Below, piece after piece: positions 19,882 through 32,586 of a DNA stretch of 64,000 nt. Position 1 is the first letter of the stretch, and every line of letters begins with the position of its first letter. The translations under genes and the position numbers were made by a program. Source of the DNA: Tuctoria greenei. Its lineage: Eukaryota; Streptophyta; Magnoliopsida; Poales; Poaceae. The stretch is taken from contig JAYESD010000001.1 of NCBI GenBank assembly GCA_036927565.1, forward strand, positions 11,532,001 through 11,596,000, written 5' to 3'. The notes under the pieces are model-generated. The model was not told where the DNA came from, did not search any database, and saw only the letters and a list, made by a program, of their open reading frames with translations.

Positions 19882-22800
19882 CTAAAAACTGTTTCTATTG
19901 GCATAGTCGCAAAGTTCGGGCACATCAGCTGCTGCACAATTCTTATCAAAGAACTTCCCTTTTTTGTGCAAAATTTCATGACGAATGAACTGACAGAGTT
20001 CAGCAGCAATCCTGTCGGCTCCTGCACTAGGAATACTTCTACAAACTGGACATTCTTCGTTCAGATTCTTCGTGTGCTGCAATATAACACATAACAAGGT
20101 TTAGAATGTATTGGTTTGAACAATCTCAAAGTATAGATCAAAAAGAGAGTATACAGGAATTTATTTGGTATTTTTGGAGCAGTTGTACTATGAGCAATTG
20201 AATTTTGAAGTTGGAATCAAATTATGAAAATAATGTTTCTGGTAATATTGAACAGCAGAGAATATAAGCATTAAACTATGCTAGTTACAATGAAAATGAA
20301 ACACAAAAGTAAGAAAATAAGGTATCGACATTAAGGATAACTTACATCCTCATGATTCACTCTGTATACGCCGGCGGTCCGAAGATGCTCGCATACATAA
20401 TACCAGCATAAGACACTCCCAGCAGGCTGCTTCGGACAAGCATAATACGTTTTAATGTTCAATGTATTCGTATTAGGAGGTCTCTAACCGCCAAGCTGTT
20501 CCGCGTAAAACCGCCAAGCGCTGTAATACCAGAAATGTCATATAAAACTTGTCAACACATTCTAAATGTACGTAAACTAAAATTATTGAATAAACGTACA
20601 GTTTCAAAATGGAAAGGAAATCTTTGTAACGATCTGGTGAGAAATCGGCCGAGTCCAAGACTGTTGCCATTCCCTGCGTTGGCTTGATGAAGATTATTAT
20701 GTAGTGATTACTGCAAACATACAAACACACAATTACCAATAATTGCTATTTCAATGTTATGTGTCGAACTTACTCGAAGTGGTACGGAGCCTTTACGAAG
20801 TCCTTGCCGTCTTTGACAAAGTTAAACATCGCATGTCCTATGTAAGCTGCAACTTCTTTCTTTCTATCCTTCTTAAGTTTTGCAATTGCTTTTTCAAAAT
20901 CTCTTTTGTTCATGTGTTTGTACTGTCCTGAGTCTCAATTCGCCTGGACGTCGAATAGCGACTTTGCAATCCTAGTAGGGTCAAGGATACCTGTCTTGTG
21001 CTCCAACTTTTCATTATCCATGTATTGCATCCTATTGAAGAAGTCCAGAATTGTTATAATCTCATGAAATGCGTATGCGTGTAGTAAGAAAAGCAAATAC
21101 AAAATATTAGAGCACTTAAAAGCACCATACGAGCAGCAGGTTGATTTCGAGCATGCCCCTATGGAAAAGGGCATGCAACTCTTCAAATAAAATGACTCGT
21201 CTATCTACTCCAGTGCTCCAGAATGCTTCTTTTGGAATACAAAATGTGACGCAATTAAGACCATATTTTGTGCTGGCAGTGATGTACCACTCATGCATTC
21301 TTCTGAGCTGGGCGGGTTGTTTGCTAAGTTGTACGGATGTCATGAACGGCTTCCCATTCATAAATTCAGGAGGAACATCCTCAAGCTTGTATATTGGAAC
21401 TCCTGGTTTAACTAAAGCCGTCCGCCAATTATACATGACACCGTCTTCTTCCCACTCCTCGATATCTCCTAATGATGGTTCATGAGAAGAATGAGATGCA
21501 CTCGATTTCATAATATTTTCCTTCATAGTTTCCAAATATTTTGACACTTCTGATGAAGGTTTCTTATTTTCGTATGGGCTAACTTTGATAGGCACTGATG
21601 ATCGAGGAGTAGTCGTCGGAAGTTGGACACTGGCTTGTTGTTGAACCTGTTGTTCAACTGATTGCTCTTTACTCCCAGCAATTGGCTCCAGTACTACTTC
21701 AAGTTGTTGCTCAACTGATTGCTCTTAACTAGCAACAACTTGCTCTGGTACTGCTTGAAGTTGTTGTCCAACTTGTTGCTCTTGGATATCATCCTTGCTG
21801 AGACATAGGGGGAGTGGATCTTCCCGGACTGGGAGTGGATCTTCATGCACTTTCGCCTTAGAAGATGGGGTTGCAGTATTTGGAGATGCGACGGGGCTAG
21901 AAGTTGGCTCATCGTCCAACACGATATCGCGTCGATGCCAAATGATTAATTGGTTGATATCCTACCCCAGAGTCGCAATCCCCTAAGGTGTGACATGGTC
22001 TATTTCATAATCTTCATAATCATTATCAATGATCTGAAGAACTTGCACCACAGCATAATACAACGGAAGTGGATTCCCGTTGAAGTCACGATCAGGCTTT
22101 GCCATAGCAGTGGCAACCTGTTTGGTTTTGTTCCCTGCTCTGCCTATCGGGACAAGAAGACGACAAGATTTGTCGTTAGCAATATCATCGACAGGGAACT
22201 TATGGGTTGACCCTGAGCCTGGCACGGAACCAACGCTGCTAGGGTAGGCAGTTGGAGATACTAATTGCTCCTTTTGCACCGGAAACATCATTGTACTCGG
22301 TGCCACTAATTGTCCTGATTGTCTAAGTTATTCCATTATTTCTTGCATATTTTCTTTGACCTTTTGAGCAATCGTTTCATCAAGTGTTTTCTTAAACTTC
22401 TCACGTCTTCTATATGTGTCTTTATCTTTAGGGAAACCATCTAGCCAAAACATTTGAGAAGAGACCGCTCGAACCCGCCCGCTGTATTCAGGGTTTCCTA
22501 AGATAGCGGTAAGTTGGTCATTCTCCCTCTTCGGCTTGAAGAGACCCTTCTGTTGCTTTTCAATTACTTCTTTCATTTTATCCTCTACTTCATTCAGAGA
22601 GTCGGGCTTTTCAAGTTTGCCCTCGCTGGTCAAACCTGACCGAGCAAAGACCCAGCGTTGGGTTCGCTCATCGCACCCTTCTAATGGGTGAGGATTGCTC
22701 TTACTGGTAATTTCGTCTAATATCTTATTCCATTTCTGGACTTTGGGGGCATATCCGGTAGACCCCAAGCGATGATGGTATTTGTTCTTTTTTGCAAGCT

Positions 22801-23566
22801 CTGACCTAGTTGCACTTAGATCTTTAGCATCAGGTGTGCTCTTTTGATGAACAAACTCTTGCCACTGAGCTTGTGTGATTTTTCCCATCTTCCTCGGGCT
22901 AGGGACCTTATCGACCTTAACATAAGCATTCATTTCACTCTTCCAGCATCGAAACTTCTTGTCGCAAGAGACCAATGTTGCTTTCTTTACAGCTTCTTCT
23001 GTGCCTTTCGGGAACTTGAATTGTTTCTTTATCTTTTCCCATAACTAATTCTTTGTCTGCTCGGGTAATTTCCTCCAATTCTCGGTTGTGATCGGCACAA
23101 CCTCCCTAACAAGAAAACCGCATGCATTAAGGTACTTAGTAACTGAATCCAGCGGTTCTTGAGGAAGCCCACCTGGACCGACCGGTCCAATGGACCCTTA
23201 TTGGGACCTCGTTGCCCTCGTTTCCGCTTGAGTGAAGCTGAGGATTCATCCATTGGAGAACCTTCTGCGGTTTTAGGAGCCGATGTCACCTCATTGTCTT
23301 CGCGATTAATCTAGGTAGAAAAAAATTATAAGACTTTGTATACTTGACAACCAACATTAACATGAACTGCTGAAGTTAAGATTCGTGATCCATACCTCGT
23401 CGGCAGGATCATATTTCGGGTCTAGATCCACTGAAGTCTTTTTAATTTTTATATTCGGAAAAGGACCCGATGGACTGTGATAGGAGTCTGAACTGCTGGA
23501 GTCAGTAAACTCCATGTTATCTTCTTTGTTGTTACTACTAGGACCAGTCTTCTTAGGGCTTTCCAT
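19882..23566 (-). pseudogene. CACTA TNPA-like/Ulp1 (C48) SUMO-protease gene, broken
   Basis: Spliced minus-strand gene. Exon 1 starts at 23566 (MESPKKTGPSS); an intron is likely at 23313-23398. A KRKRGQRGPNKGP region and a Transposase_24-like block (22328-22975) follow, then a DUF8039-like block (CRLLVPIGRAGNK, near 22150), Q-rich repeats, and EWEEDGVMYNWRTALV (about 21420). The C-terminal Ulp1-like cysteine-protease triad is readable: His at 20704-20706 (NHYIIIFI), Asp at 20653-20655 (VLDSAD) and Cys at 20406-20408 (GSVLCWYYVCEHLR). The usual Gly after the Cys is Trp. The family's known role is removing SUMO. Stops at about 23045, 22328 and in 21700-22000 make it a pseudogene. The tail ICQFIRHEILHKKGKFFD type is at 19950-20010. 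Confidence 0.83.
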
Positions 23567-25121
23567 GATAGATCTAATAGGACAAAAAATCTAATAAATG
23601 GCATATTAACTCTACATGAAGTGTTGCATGAAGAAAAAGATGGAAGCATTATAGGATTTGATAAGGCATTCTAGGGTTTAAGGCGACTGACCAAAAGGTT
23701 CCTATACATTGCGAGGGTGACAAGCATGTTAAAGTTGATCACCAGCAATGGCAATTTTATCTTTTTATTCTAAATAGGCTAGCTTCGTTCAGAGTAGCTG
23801 CAGGCGAGAAGAGACACTCTTTTTCAGCGATCGTCTCTACAACCGTGGGATTTGCATGGTAAAAAAAAAGATAAAAGACCCACATTCTCAAACGCATCAG
23901 GAATCCGGAAACATTCGCCAAAATCTAATCTCGGTGTACCCGGCCGCACCAAATGGGCTCATCATGGCAGTAGGTTCAGCCATCATGAAAGGCATTACGT
24001 ACCCCACATATGATGGCACCAAAGATTTTTGGGATGGTCAATTGTCCTGGTTGTTTAGAAAACAGGACAGGGAAGTCGGCGCCTCCTATAGTGATAAACT
24101 TGGTGAGTTCTAGAGGTTCACGAGGTTTAGGTGACTTGATCAAGTCTGGGCATATGAAACCTTTGGTGGAATATTTCTGATAGGATGGGATTAACCAGAT
24201 CGAGGGGTTGGGGGCTTATTTTTGAAATCCCCCTTCATGTGACTACAAATCCTATATGGATTGTAACTCAATTCGTACTAGGACTAGGACTGGTTCCTAA
24301 ACTGAATCTGACTCCTAACTCTATTCAGAGTAGGACTCTACTAATATCGTTAAGGACGAAATCTGCTTTATCTAGAACAATCATATACCCCTAGACTGGT
24401 GTTTCCGTAACTTTGTCCAAAGTCCAAGTTCGACTCCTCTACTGGGTGCACCAGATACCCAGATCATCCAACAAAAATGAAGTCCCAATATATCTAGTTT
24501 GATACAAATGGTGCTAACAAATCATAAATGGGTACATAAATTTTTTTCCTGTGAAATGCCTTAATATTAAGCTGAGTTCAATAATGGGATACATAATTGT
24601 TTTAACGCATGCAATCCTTCTGTAATTCTTCACATCATCATGATTGAATAAGCTATTCAATAAACAAACTCATAGTCATATAACAGCTACACTATCAGCA
24701 AGAATTATTCAACATAGTAATATATCATTCTCCAAAGGATAAGATACATATATGTTTATTGTACGTGTTCATGTATTTCAATTTGACCATTGTACTAAAA
24801 AATGCAAATCGTAGCCACTAATTTTGTTCAATTGTGCCAATATGGCCATTATCATCACAATCCTACGTATTTGAGTGACACATCATATGTTTGGCATCCA
24901 ACACCACTAGAAGATGGACACACCTACTTCCAATAGAGTTCTCATTGCAGTTACCCCCTCAACCTAACTCATTTTGTGTATCGAGTGTGAGTCACCATGA
25001 ATATTCCAGTTCATTATGTATTCGAATTCCGGTCAGGTGAGGACATTGGGTTGCTGGAACTGCTGCTGCGTAGAATTAATGGAAGTACACTGACAACCCA
25101 AGGATGCCTACCCACCGAACC
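23567..25121. other. CACTA internal non-coding stretch
   Basis: No protein family, RNA gene or clear repeat recognised. It lies between exon 1 of the minus-strand gene and that gene's apparent promoter, so it may be a first intron. An inserted fragment is possible, because composition changes near 23850-24480. Confidence 0.4.
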
Positions 25122-25500
25122 CTAACCAAAGATGCCACCAAACTTGACAGTTTTTCGAATTCCACCGAACCCTAACCAAGGATGCCTACCATTTTCCAAT
25201 TCCCGATCCCTAACCAAGGATATGCAAGGCGGCGGCGAGGGCGGGGAGGGAGGCGACATGGTGAAGGAGGATGGAAGGTCAAAGGGTTTAGGGTTTACCT
25301 TGAAGCTCGGCGGCGACGGCAATGGCTTCGCTCGGCGTACCTGGAAGTGACGAGGGCGAAGCTCGGCGGCGTACCTGGAACTGACGAGGTCGAACACTTG
25401 GCGGCAAACGAAATTTTGGCAGCCTAACGGCGTCTAAGTATTTCGCTCGGGTTAGGTTTTTCCAACGCTGCCGAGGGGTATATATAGACTCCCATTTTCT
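25122..25500 (-). promoter_or_regulatory. Promoter and leader of the CACTA minus-strand gene
   Basis: On the minus strand a TCTATATATACCCC TATA box (plus coordinates about 25478-25491) is followed by a CCTAACCC-rich, GC-rich leader. An ATG at about 25262 opens a Pro/Ser-rich frame (MSPPSPPSPPP) with no known domain. I read this as the 5' exon of the TNPA/Ulp1 transcription unit. Splicing to 23566 is inferred. Confidence 0.5.
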
Positions 25501-25745
25501 CAGACGGATTTTAAGTATCGACCGTCTAAGAATATTTTTACCTCAGGCGGGTTTTACTTAGCAACCGCCTGAGAAGATACAATTATCTCAGGCGGTTGGT
25601 TAGTAACACCCGTCTAATATAAACATCTTCTCAGACGGTTATTAAGAACCAACCGCCTGTGAAGATATTTACTTCTTCTTAATTAATATGTGTTCATAAT
25701 TTGATGAACGCCTACATAAAGACCCCTCACCAACCGCCTGTGAGT
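25500..25745. repeat. Internal cluster of CACTA subterminal-type motifs
   Basis: Six or more copies of CAGACGG, CAGGCGG and complements (for example CCTCAGGCGGGTTTTACTTAG). They are like the end repeats but lie 6 kb inside the element, between the divergent minus-strand gene and the plus-strand accessory gene. This position suggests a shared, TNPA-responsive promoter region. Confidence 0.7.
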
Positions 25746-25954
25746 TTCTTAATTAATATGTGTCGACGACCGTGCGCGACCTTTCTTTTCCCCGAGGCGC
25801 GACCTTTCAATGCGCGGTAAACCAACTGCTCCATCTTCCACTCCGCGCGGCCTTAAAGACGCGCTATCACCCGTTAGTTCTCCACAAGCGCATCGCTCAC
25901 TTTGAATCCTCTTGTTTTCTTCGTCTTCCTCCGCTCCGATGACCCAACACCACT

Positions 25955-26307
25955 ATGGCCGACCTTCCGCCGCCAAGCCCTCCGAGGGAGCCACCTTGCA
26001 AGAAACTATGTTGCAGCTCCCCCGAGAAGATCAACACCGAGCAGCGCCTCCTCATGGCACGAGAGGCGTACAACAATACGTCTCGCGCCATGAGTGCCTT
26101 GGGGCTGGGTACCCTTCCAGAGTATCCTGGAATGGGTACCATGGGCCACTACCTCTACGCCCTCACGGGGGTGACTGATCGTCTCGACATTCTGTTCGCG
26201 ACGATGGCCCAGGTTCTTGGCCCCGAGGGCCATAGAATGCTGGTGGAGGCGACGGCTAGCAACCTCGGGGTTGCACCGCCGGTGCAGCCGGTGCAGCCGG
26301 CCCTGTC
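25955..26307 (+). pseudogene. CACTA accessory gene, copy A (3' part displaced)
   Basis: Starts MADLPPPSPPREPPCKK, followed by LCCSSPEKINTEQRLLMARE, then a compact hydrophobic region (GHYLYALTGVTDRLDILFATM) and a VQPVQP repeat. After about 118 codons the sequence changes abruptly at 26307 to unrelated DNA. A GAG-rich stretch at 27664-27713 may be the remnant of its acidic tail. The upstream 26 bp 'TCAATGCGCGG..AAAC' match the region before copy B. I do not recognise the family. The Cys-rich KKLCC/CKRIRC motif could bind metal, but that is a guess. Confidence 0.6.
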
Positions 26308-26632
26308 TCACTACACCATGGTACACTTTCGCCAACACATAGAAATGTGGGCAGAAGGTACATGTGGAGACACAAAAACTGTGGGCAAAAGTTTTGCCAA
26401 CATAATGTGAACAGTCGCGGTAGAAGATGTTGGCTTAGGCTTTGGCGACAGTTAAACCTTTTGCTGATAGTTGGTGTGTGAGAAAATGGGGAACCAACGC
26501 CGATAGTTCGCATTTTCCTGGCAGTTAGTTTTTCCCCACAGTAAACCTTTTACTGGCAGTAAATATGTGAGCAAACCACATTTCCTGCCTTATTAAGAGG
26601 GCACGAGCTAGGGCACATGCATCGTGTGTCTA

Positions 26633-26646
26633 TGTATGTATGTATG

Positions 26647-26710
<64 letters not shown>
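26633..26710. repeat. (TGTA)n-(TA)n microsatellite
   Basis: A few TATG units followed by an uninterrupted TA run of about 60 bp. It is a likely slippage site and possible assembly weak point. Confidence 0.95.
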
Positions 26711-26712
<2 letters not shown>

Positions 26713-27057
26713 CACCATATCTTCCATTACTCAATTCATAATTTCAATAGCATATACACAATCACAACTCAAATAGACACTTCAACATGCAAACTGTGTG
26801 CAATTTACACAGCACAACCATATCTATTAATATGCATGGTTCCATAGATAAACTTAGGATCCTCCAAATAAAGTAGCAGCATACATGTTCAATAAATATC
26901 AAGTCAGATCATAAGTTAAGTTCCAGCCTATTATATAGTACCATACATATGACCCACTGAGAGAATATACATGCTTCTTTATACTTGCAAATAGTTCTAA
27001 CCATAAATTCATACACACAACATTTTCTTAATGCACAAAAGGTCACTCCAAAAGCTT

Positions 27058-27149
27058 GTAACATGCCTTGCTGCTATAAGGTTACTACTCCAGTTAGTTG
27101 AAATTTGTAACATGCCTTGCTGCCAAAAGGTTACTACTCCAGTTAGTTG
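27058..27149. repeat. Two-copy 49-bp tandem repeat
   Basis: GTAACATGCCTTGCTGC...GTTACTACTCCAGTTAGTTG occurs at 27058 and again at 27107 with a few differences. No coding role is evident. Confidence 0.85.
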
Positions 27150-27957
27150 TCGGTGCACCTATCATGATAAAAAAGAACAATTGCACACAATGCAACAAGG
27201 GAATATTAAGATTGCCAAGCTTGCAATCATACCAGAACCTGTACCTTTTTACTGCCTTGAAGAGTTCATGTCATCCTTGATCTGCAACAAGTCAAGTTAT
27301 TGAACTAATTGACCAAAACATTCTTAGAATTATAGATGTAAGGCAAAATATTACTCTGTCATCCTTGAACAATAACAACCAGTTACAAGATTGCATCCAT
27401 CTTGGTCATCCTTCAACAATATCTAATTCCCTCTACTCAATATTTAATTGCTTAGAACAAAAATCATTTGAAACATTTAACCACGATGATTTAGGATTAG
27501 GTAGACAGAATAAAGAATGTAGCAATTGTAATAACAAAAGGTTATTGGCTTGAGCAAACATATTTAGAAAATATTTAATCTTATAGATTATGAAGTATTA
27601 TAAATGCTTACCTTTTGCTACTCTGAAGGGACTAAGTTTAAGATTGATATAGAGTGTTCTGGACGAGGAGGAGGAGGAGGAGGAGGAAGAGGAGTAGGAG
27701 TAGGAGTAGGATTTAATTAGTTTTTCTCTTTGTTGTTTTTAGTTGCTTCTGTTTTGTAAATATTGTTAATGAATGAAATCTATCTTTGTTCATCTATGTG
27801 ATTTAATATTACTTGTGTATCTTGTGTGTTCTTGTATAAATATTGTGCATCTTGTGTGTTCTTTTGTGAGATGTGTGATTGAATATTGTTAATGAATGGG
27901 TATCTTGTGTGTTCTTCAACTGTGTGAATGAATGAATGTGTAGTGTGTTCATCATTA

Positions 27958-30290
27958 ATTTTGAAATTGGTCAGAACATAAAAAACAATTTTGATTGAAG
28001 GAACTTTTTTTATGAGATACACAAATGTGAATAATATGTGAGTAGAAATTAATTTGATATTTACCAAAACATTATAATGTCATCTATACAAGTTTTAAAA
28101 ATATACAACAAATGCTATTTTTCATTTTTCTATCTTGATGAATATAATGCTTGTTTCATTTATTTTTTCAGTGGACATTTTTACTCATCATACCAACCTC
28201 TATGATTTTTTTCAGATTTTTTTAAATTTTTTTGAATCAATGTGTGTTCATAATTTGATGAACGCCTCATGTGTATATGAGCATTTAGTTAGAATGGTGG
28301 ATAATTTGAAGTTTGACATGTTGGAATGCTTTTAAAAAAATTCATACATGTATAAATTATACAAATATGTTCATACCAACAATTTTGATTGAAGGAACTT
28401 TTTTTATGAGATACACAAATGTAAATAATATGTGAGTAGAAATTAATTTGATATTTACCAAAACATTACAATGTCAGCTATATAAGTTTTAAAAATATTT
28501 TGTTCAGGTGGTAGATGTTAATTTTATACAAATGTAGAAGAAAGAATCATCGAATTTGGACACAATTTGCAGAATCTAAACATGTTTGAGTATTTATATT
28601 GGAATCTAAATAAAAAAGAAGCAAGGGATAAGGAAACTGAAGAACAGTATCGGGCATTATCACAGACGGTTGGTAAGTAATACCCGTCTGAGATAAACAT
28701 CTTCTCAGACGGTTGGTAAGTATCAACCTCCTGTGAAGATATTTACTTCTTCTTAATTAATATTCTTGATTAAATGTGGTCCTTTAAAAAGGCAAAAATC
28801 CACTTTCTTGTAATATTACTGATAAGTAAAGGTTACCATTAAATTTCACTTCATAAATCCTTTGAAATTGGTCAGAACATAAAAAACATACAACAAATGC
28901 TATTTTTCATTTTTCTATCTTGATGAATATAATGCTTTTTTCATTTATTTTTTCAGTGGACATTTTTACTCATCATACCAACCTCTATGAATTTTTTCAG
29001 ATTTTTTTAAATTTTTTTGAATCAATGTGTGTTCATAATTTGATGAATACCTCATATGTATATGAGCATTTAGTTAGAATGGTGGATGATTTGAAGTTTG
29101 ATATGTTGGAATGCTTTTAAAAAAATTAACAAAATTCATACATGTATAAATTATACAAATATGTTCATACCAACAATTTTGATTGAAGGAACTTTTTATG
29201 AGATACACAAATGTGAATAATATGTGAGTAGAAATTAATTTGATATTTACCAAAACATTACAATGTCAGCTATACAAGTTTTAAAAATATTTTATTCAGG
29301 TGGTAGATGTTAATTTTATACAAATGTAGAAGAAAGAATCATCGAATTTGGACACAATTTGCAAAATCTAAACATGTTTGAGTATTTATATTGGAATCTA
29401 AATAAAAAAAGCAAGGGATAAGGAAACTGAAGAACAGTATCGGGCATTATCGCAAACGGTTGGTAAGTAATACCCGTCTGAGATAAACTTCTTCTTAGAC
29501 GTTTGGTAAGTACCAACCACCAGTGAAGATATTTACTTAGTCTTAATTAATATTCTTGATTAAATGTGGTCCTTTAAAAAGGCAAAAATCCACTTTCTTG
29601 TAATATTATTGATAAGTAAAGGTTACCATTAAATTTCACTTCATAAATCCTTTGAAATTGGTCAGAACATAAAAAACATACAACAAATGCTATTTTTCAT
29701 TTTTCTATCTTGATGAATATAATGCTTTTTTCATTTATTTTTTCAGTAGACATTTTTAATCATCATACCAACCTCTATGAATTTTTTCAGATTTTTTTAA
29801 ATTTTTTTGAATCAATGTGTGTTCATAATTTGATGAATGTCTCATATGTATATGAGCATTTAGTTAGAATGGTGGATAATTTGAAGTTTGACATGTTGGA
29901 ATGCTTTTAAAAAAAATTTAAAAAAATCATACATGTATAAATTATACAAATATGTTCATACCAACAATTTTGATTGAAGGAACTTTTTTTATGAGATACA
30001 CAAATGTGAATAATATGTGAGTAGAAATTAATTTGATATTTACCAAAACATTACAATGTCAGCTATACAAGTTTTAAAAATATTTTGTTTAGGTGGTAGA
30101 TGTTAATTTTATACAAATGTAGAAGAAAGAATCATTGAATTTGGACACAATTTGCAGAATCTAAACATGTTTGAGTATTTATATTGGAATCTAAATAAAA
30201 AAAGAAAGAGATAAGGAAACTGAAGAACAGTATCGGGCATTATCTCAGACGGTTGGTAAGTAATACCCGTCTGAGATAAACATTTTTGAA
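27958..30290. repeat. Tandem array of an approximately 788-bp unit (about three copies)
   Basis: A complex unit repeats with spacing 785 and 790 bp, marked by TTGATGAATATAATGC at about 28135, 28920 and 29710. Each unit has a 66-codon frame, an AT-rich stretch, and a pair of CACTA-type motifs (CAGACGGTTGGTAAGTAATACCCGTCTGAGA). A partial copy is at 43013-43100 next to the transposase gene. The short ORFs keep length but have no recognisable domain; their retention may only reflect recent duplication. Confidence 0.88.
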
Positions 30291-30980
30291 ACTACAAGAT
30301 GTTAATTAACGGCCTGAGAAGATGTTAATTAACTGATGCGCCGCACGAGGTCTGCAGAGAAGTTAAGAAGCTGTGGTGCAGGGACGCGTGCGCGACGTTC
30401 CACATGGATACAAGAGAGACGGAAGGATCTCTGAAGATCGTCTTCCACAGTGGTTTAATTGTGCACCGCACGAGGTCTGCAAAGAGTTCAATGCGCAATG
30501 AACAAAATATTTTGTTCAGGTGGTAGATGTTAATTTTATACAAATGTAGAAGATCATCGAATTTGGACACAATTTGCAAAATCTAAACATGTTTGAGTAT
30601 TTATATTGGAATCTAAATAAAAAGAAGCAAGGGAAAAGGAAACTGAAGAACAGTATCGGTCATTATCTCAGACAGTTGGTAAGTAATACCCGCCTGAGAT
30701 AAACATCTTCTCAGGTGGTTGGTAAGTAATACCCGCCTGAGATAAACATTTTTGAAACTACAAGATGTTAATTAACGGCCTGAGAAGATGTTAATTAACT
30801 GACGCGCCGCACGAGGTCTGCAGAGAAGTTAAGAAGCCGTGGTGCAGGGACGCGTGCGCGACGTTCCACATGGATACAAGAGAGACGAAAGGATCTCTGA
30901 AGATCGTCTTACACAGTGGTTTAATTGTGTGCCGCACGAGGTCTGCAAAGACTTCAATGCGCGGGAAACGAACCGCTCCG
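30283..30980. repeat. 467-bp tandem duplication upstream of accessory copy B
   Basis: About 210 bp containing GCCGCACGAGGTCTGCAGAG and a GGTTTAATTGTG segment occur at about 30283-30500 and again at 30750-30967, near-identical. The second copy runs into the presumed promoter of accessory copy B (CATATATAAGG near 30988). Confidence 0.85.
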
Positions 30981-31189
30981 CACAGACCATATATAAGGCG
31001 CGTCGTCGGCTATGTACAAGCATAGAACTTTTGCACTCCTTTCTTCTTCTTCCATCATTCCACCTCCTAGCCCAGCGCCGACAAACCACCACAGCCATGG
31101 CCAACCTTCCGCCTCCTAGCCCGCCGAGGCAGCCACCCTGCAAGCGGATACGCTGCAGCTCCCCCGAGAGGGTGAATGACGACCAGCGC

Positions 31190-32053
31190 TGTCGGTGGTT
31201 TTGATCCGGCAGATCTCCCGACACTACTAAAGTGTTAGAGGAGTTTGAGGTTCGGTATGGGCGCGCGGAGATTCCAGAAGGTGAGATGTCGAGTGACACA
31301 AGGGACACAAAGATTTACGTGGTTCGGGCCGCCTGAGCATAATACCCTACTCCACGGGGTGTGTTGGTGTTGTATTGGATGTATGAGCTCAACGTCAGTT
31401 GAGAGTGTAAAGTCAGCGTGTCTCCCGAGAGTGTGTCCTATGTATCGTCGGCCTGTCCTTTTATAGTACAAGGGCAGGCCGTTACAAGTTAGCCTGGCCC
31501 AACATGTGGCCCCGGCGGTTACTGATATTGATACACATTCAACACGTTTAATTGCCCTTAATGACCGAGTTATGGGCTTTGACAGCACCGTTACTGGTAA
31601 TTAAGGTTGTCCGATCGTGTGTCATTAATATAGTATTAATGACACTTGATCGGGTCTTGAAGTCCTTGATTCCCCTTTGAAGATCTGGAGCCGTTGTGGA
31701 GTCTTCCGGAGGTTAGAGGCTGAAGATCCGACGGTTGGACACGTGGCAGTGCCGGAGCACACTGTGGGGAACAGATAGGTCCGGTGTTACCCGACACGTG
31801 TCAGTTCTGGAGCTTCCCTCGGTCTGGGGTTAGGTCCGGGGGTGCCATTTCGGTACATAGCCCGAAGCTTCCCCCTTGTGGGCGGTAGCTCCGGTTTGAT
31901 AGTACATGTGGCGACCCTGGGACTAACCATGTTGGAGAAGCGGCTCCGGTTATGTCTGACATGTGGGCCTCCGAAGGTCTTCAAATCAAGTAGATGACTT
32001 TCCCTTGAGATCTTTGCAATCCCAAGGAGTATATGGTACCCAGGGTACCGACA
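31190..32053 (-). repeat. Gypsy-2 3' LTR (left)
   Basis: 864 bp from TGTCGGTGGTTTTGATCC to GGGTACCGACA. It has a TATA box near 31461 on the minus strand. It is followed by the G/C-rich GTGGCCCCCTGGGCCC, the complement of the polypurine tract. Confidence 0.92.
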
Positions 32054-32586
32054 GTGGCCCCCTGGGCCCACCTCTGGGGAAGACCCCTTGGGTGAAGTCA
32101 TTCCGCCGGAGGTGGATCCATCCTTCGACTTTTGAACTGAGTCTTCAAAGGTCTTCGGATGTGCCGTTGGCGATAGTTTGGAGTTAAATCCTCGTTGCGT
32201 GGCATATCCCGTGTGCGGAAAATGAGATCTTTGGCGTGCGGATCTCACGCAATTGAAGGTCGTCGGTTCCCGATACAAAAATCGTACCGGTTCCGCGCGC
32301 CTTGTCAGGCTGCCGCCTTCAGGCTTCCCGCCTCATGATGACAACTGTTCGCCTGGGTAAGAATCTCGACTTGATCGTCGGGGTGGTCCCGGGCTCTCTT
32401 GTCATCGGCTAGGTGGAATTTTTGAGTAGTATCTTCGACTTCCTTACGGTTTCCATCCAAGCGTTGCGAGGGCTTACTTAAGGAGGAAAGCGTGCACCGT
32501 CTGGAGTTCTTTACGCCTCTCATCTGATCTTGCGCTCAAACTCCCAACTTGTGCTCGCTTTTCCTCTCTTGCCTTGCTATGCTGCG
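32054..32586. other. Gypsy-2 polypurine tract and antisense-gene leader
   Basis: Non-coding. It contains the GCTTACTTAAGGAGG motif near 32473, about 110 bp before the antisense start and shared by the three elements. This is a candidate core promoter for the antisense gene. Confidence 0.5.

Larger units (their letters stand above)
26308..27655. other. Probable insertion inside accessory copy A
   Basis: Unrelated AT-rich DNA separates the broken end of copy A from an acidic GAG tract. It begins CACTACACCATGG and has short repeats of GCCAACA/GGCGACAGTTAAACC in the first 250 bp, which resemble the ends of a small DNA transposon. I could not find a matching far end with a target duplication. No coding region is recognised. 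Confidence 0.4.

Noticed and set aside
25122..25397. Minus-strand Pro/Ser-rich frame as an independent host gene
   Set aside because: It lies inside the CACTA ends, directly downstream of a TATA box facing the TNPA/Ulp1 gene, and has no domain; it is better read as a 5' exon of that gene.
28135..29910. Three 66-codon frames as a small gene family
   Set aside because: They repeat with the 788-bp unit, have no upstream context of their own and no domain. Similarity is explained by tandem duplication.
27958..30290. CRISPR-like or satellite array
   Set aside because: Units are about 788 bp, complex and only about three copies, in a plant genome; this is a tandem duplication within a transposon.
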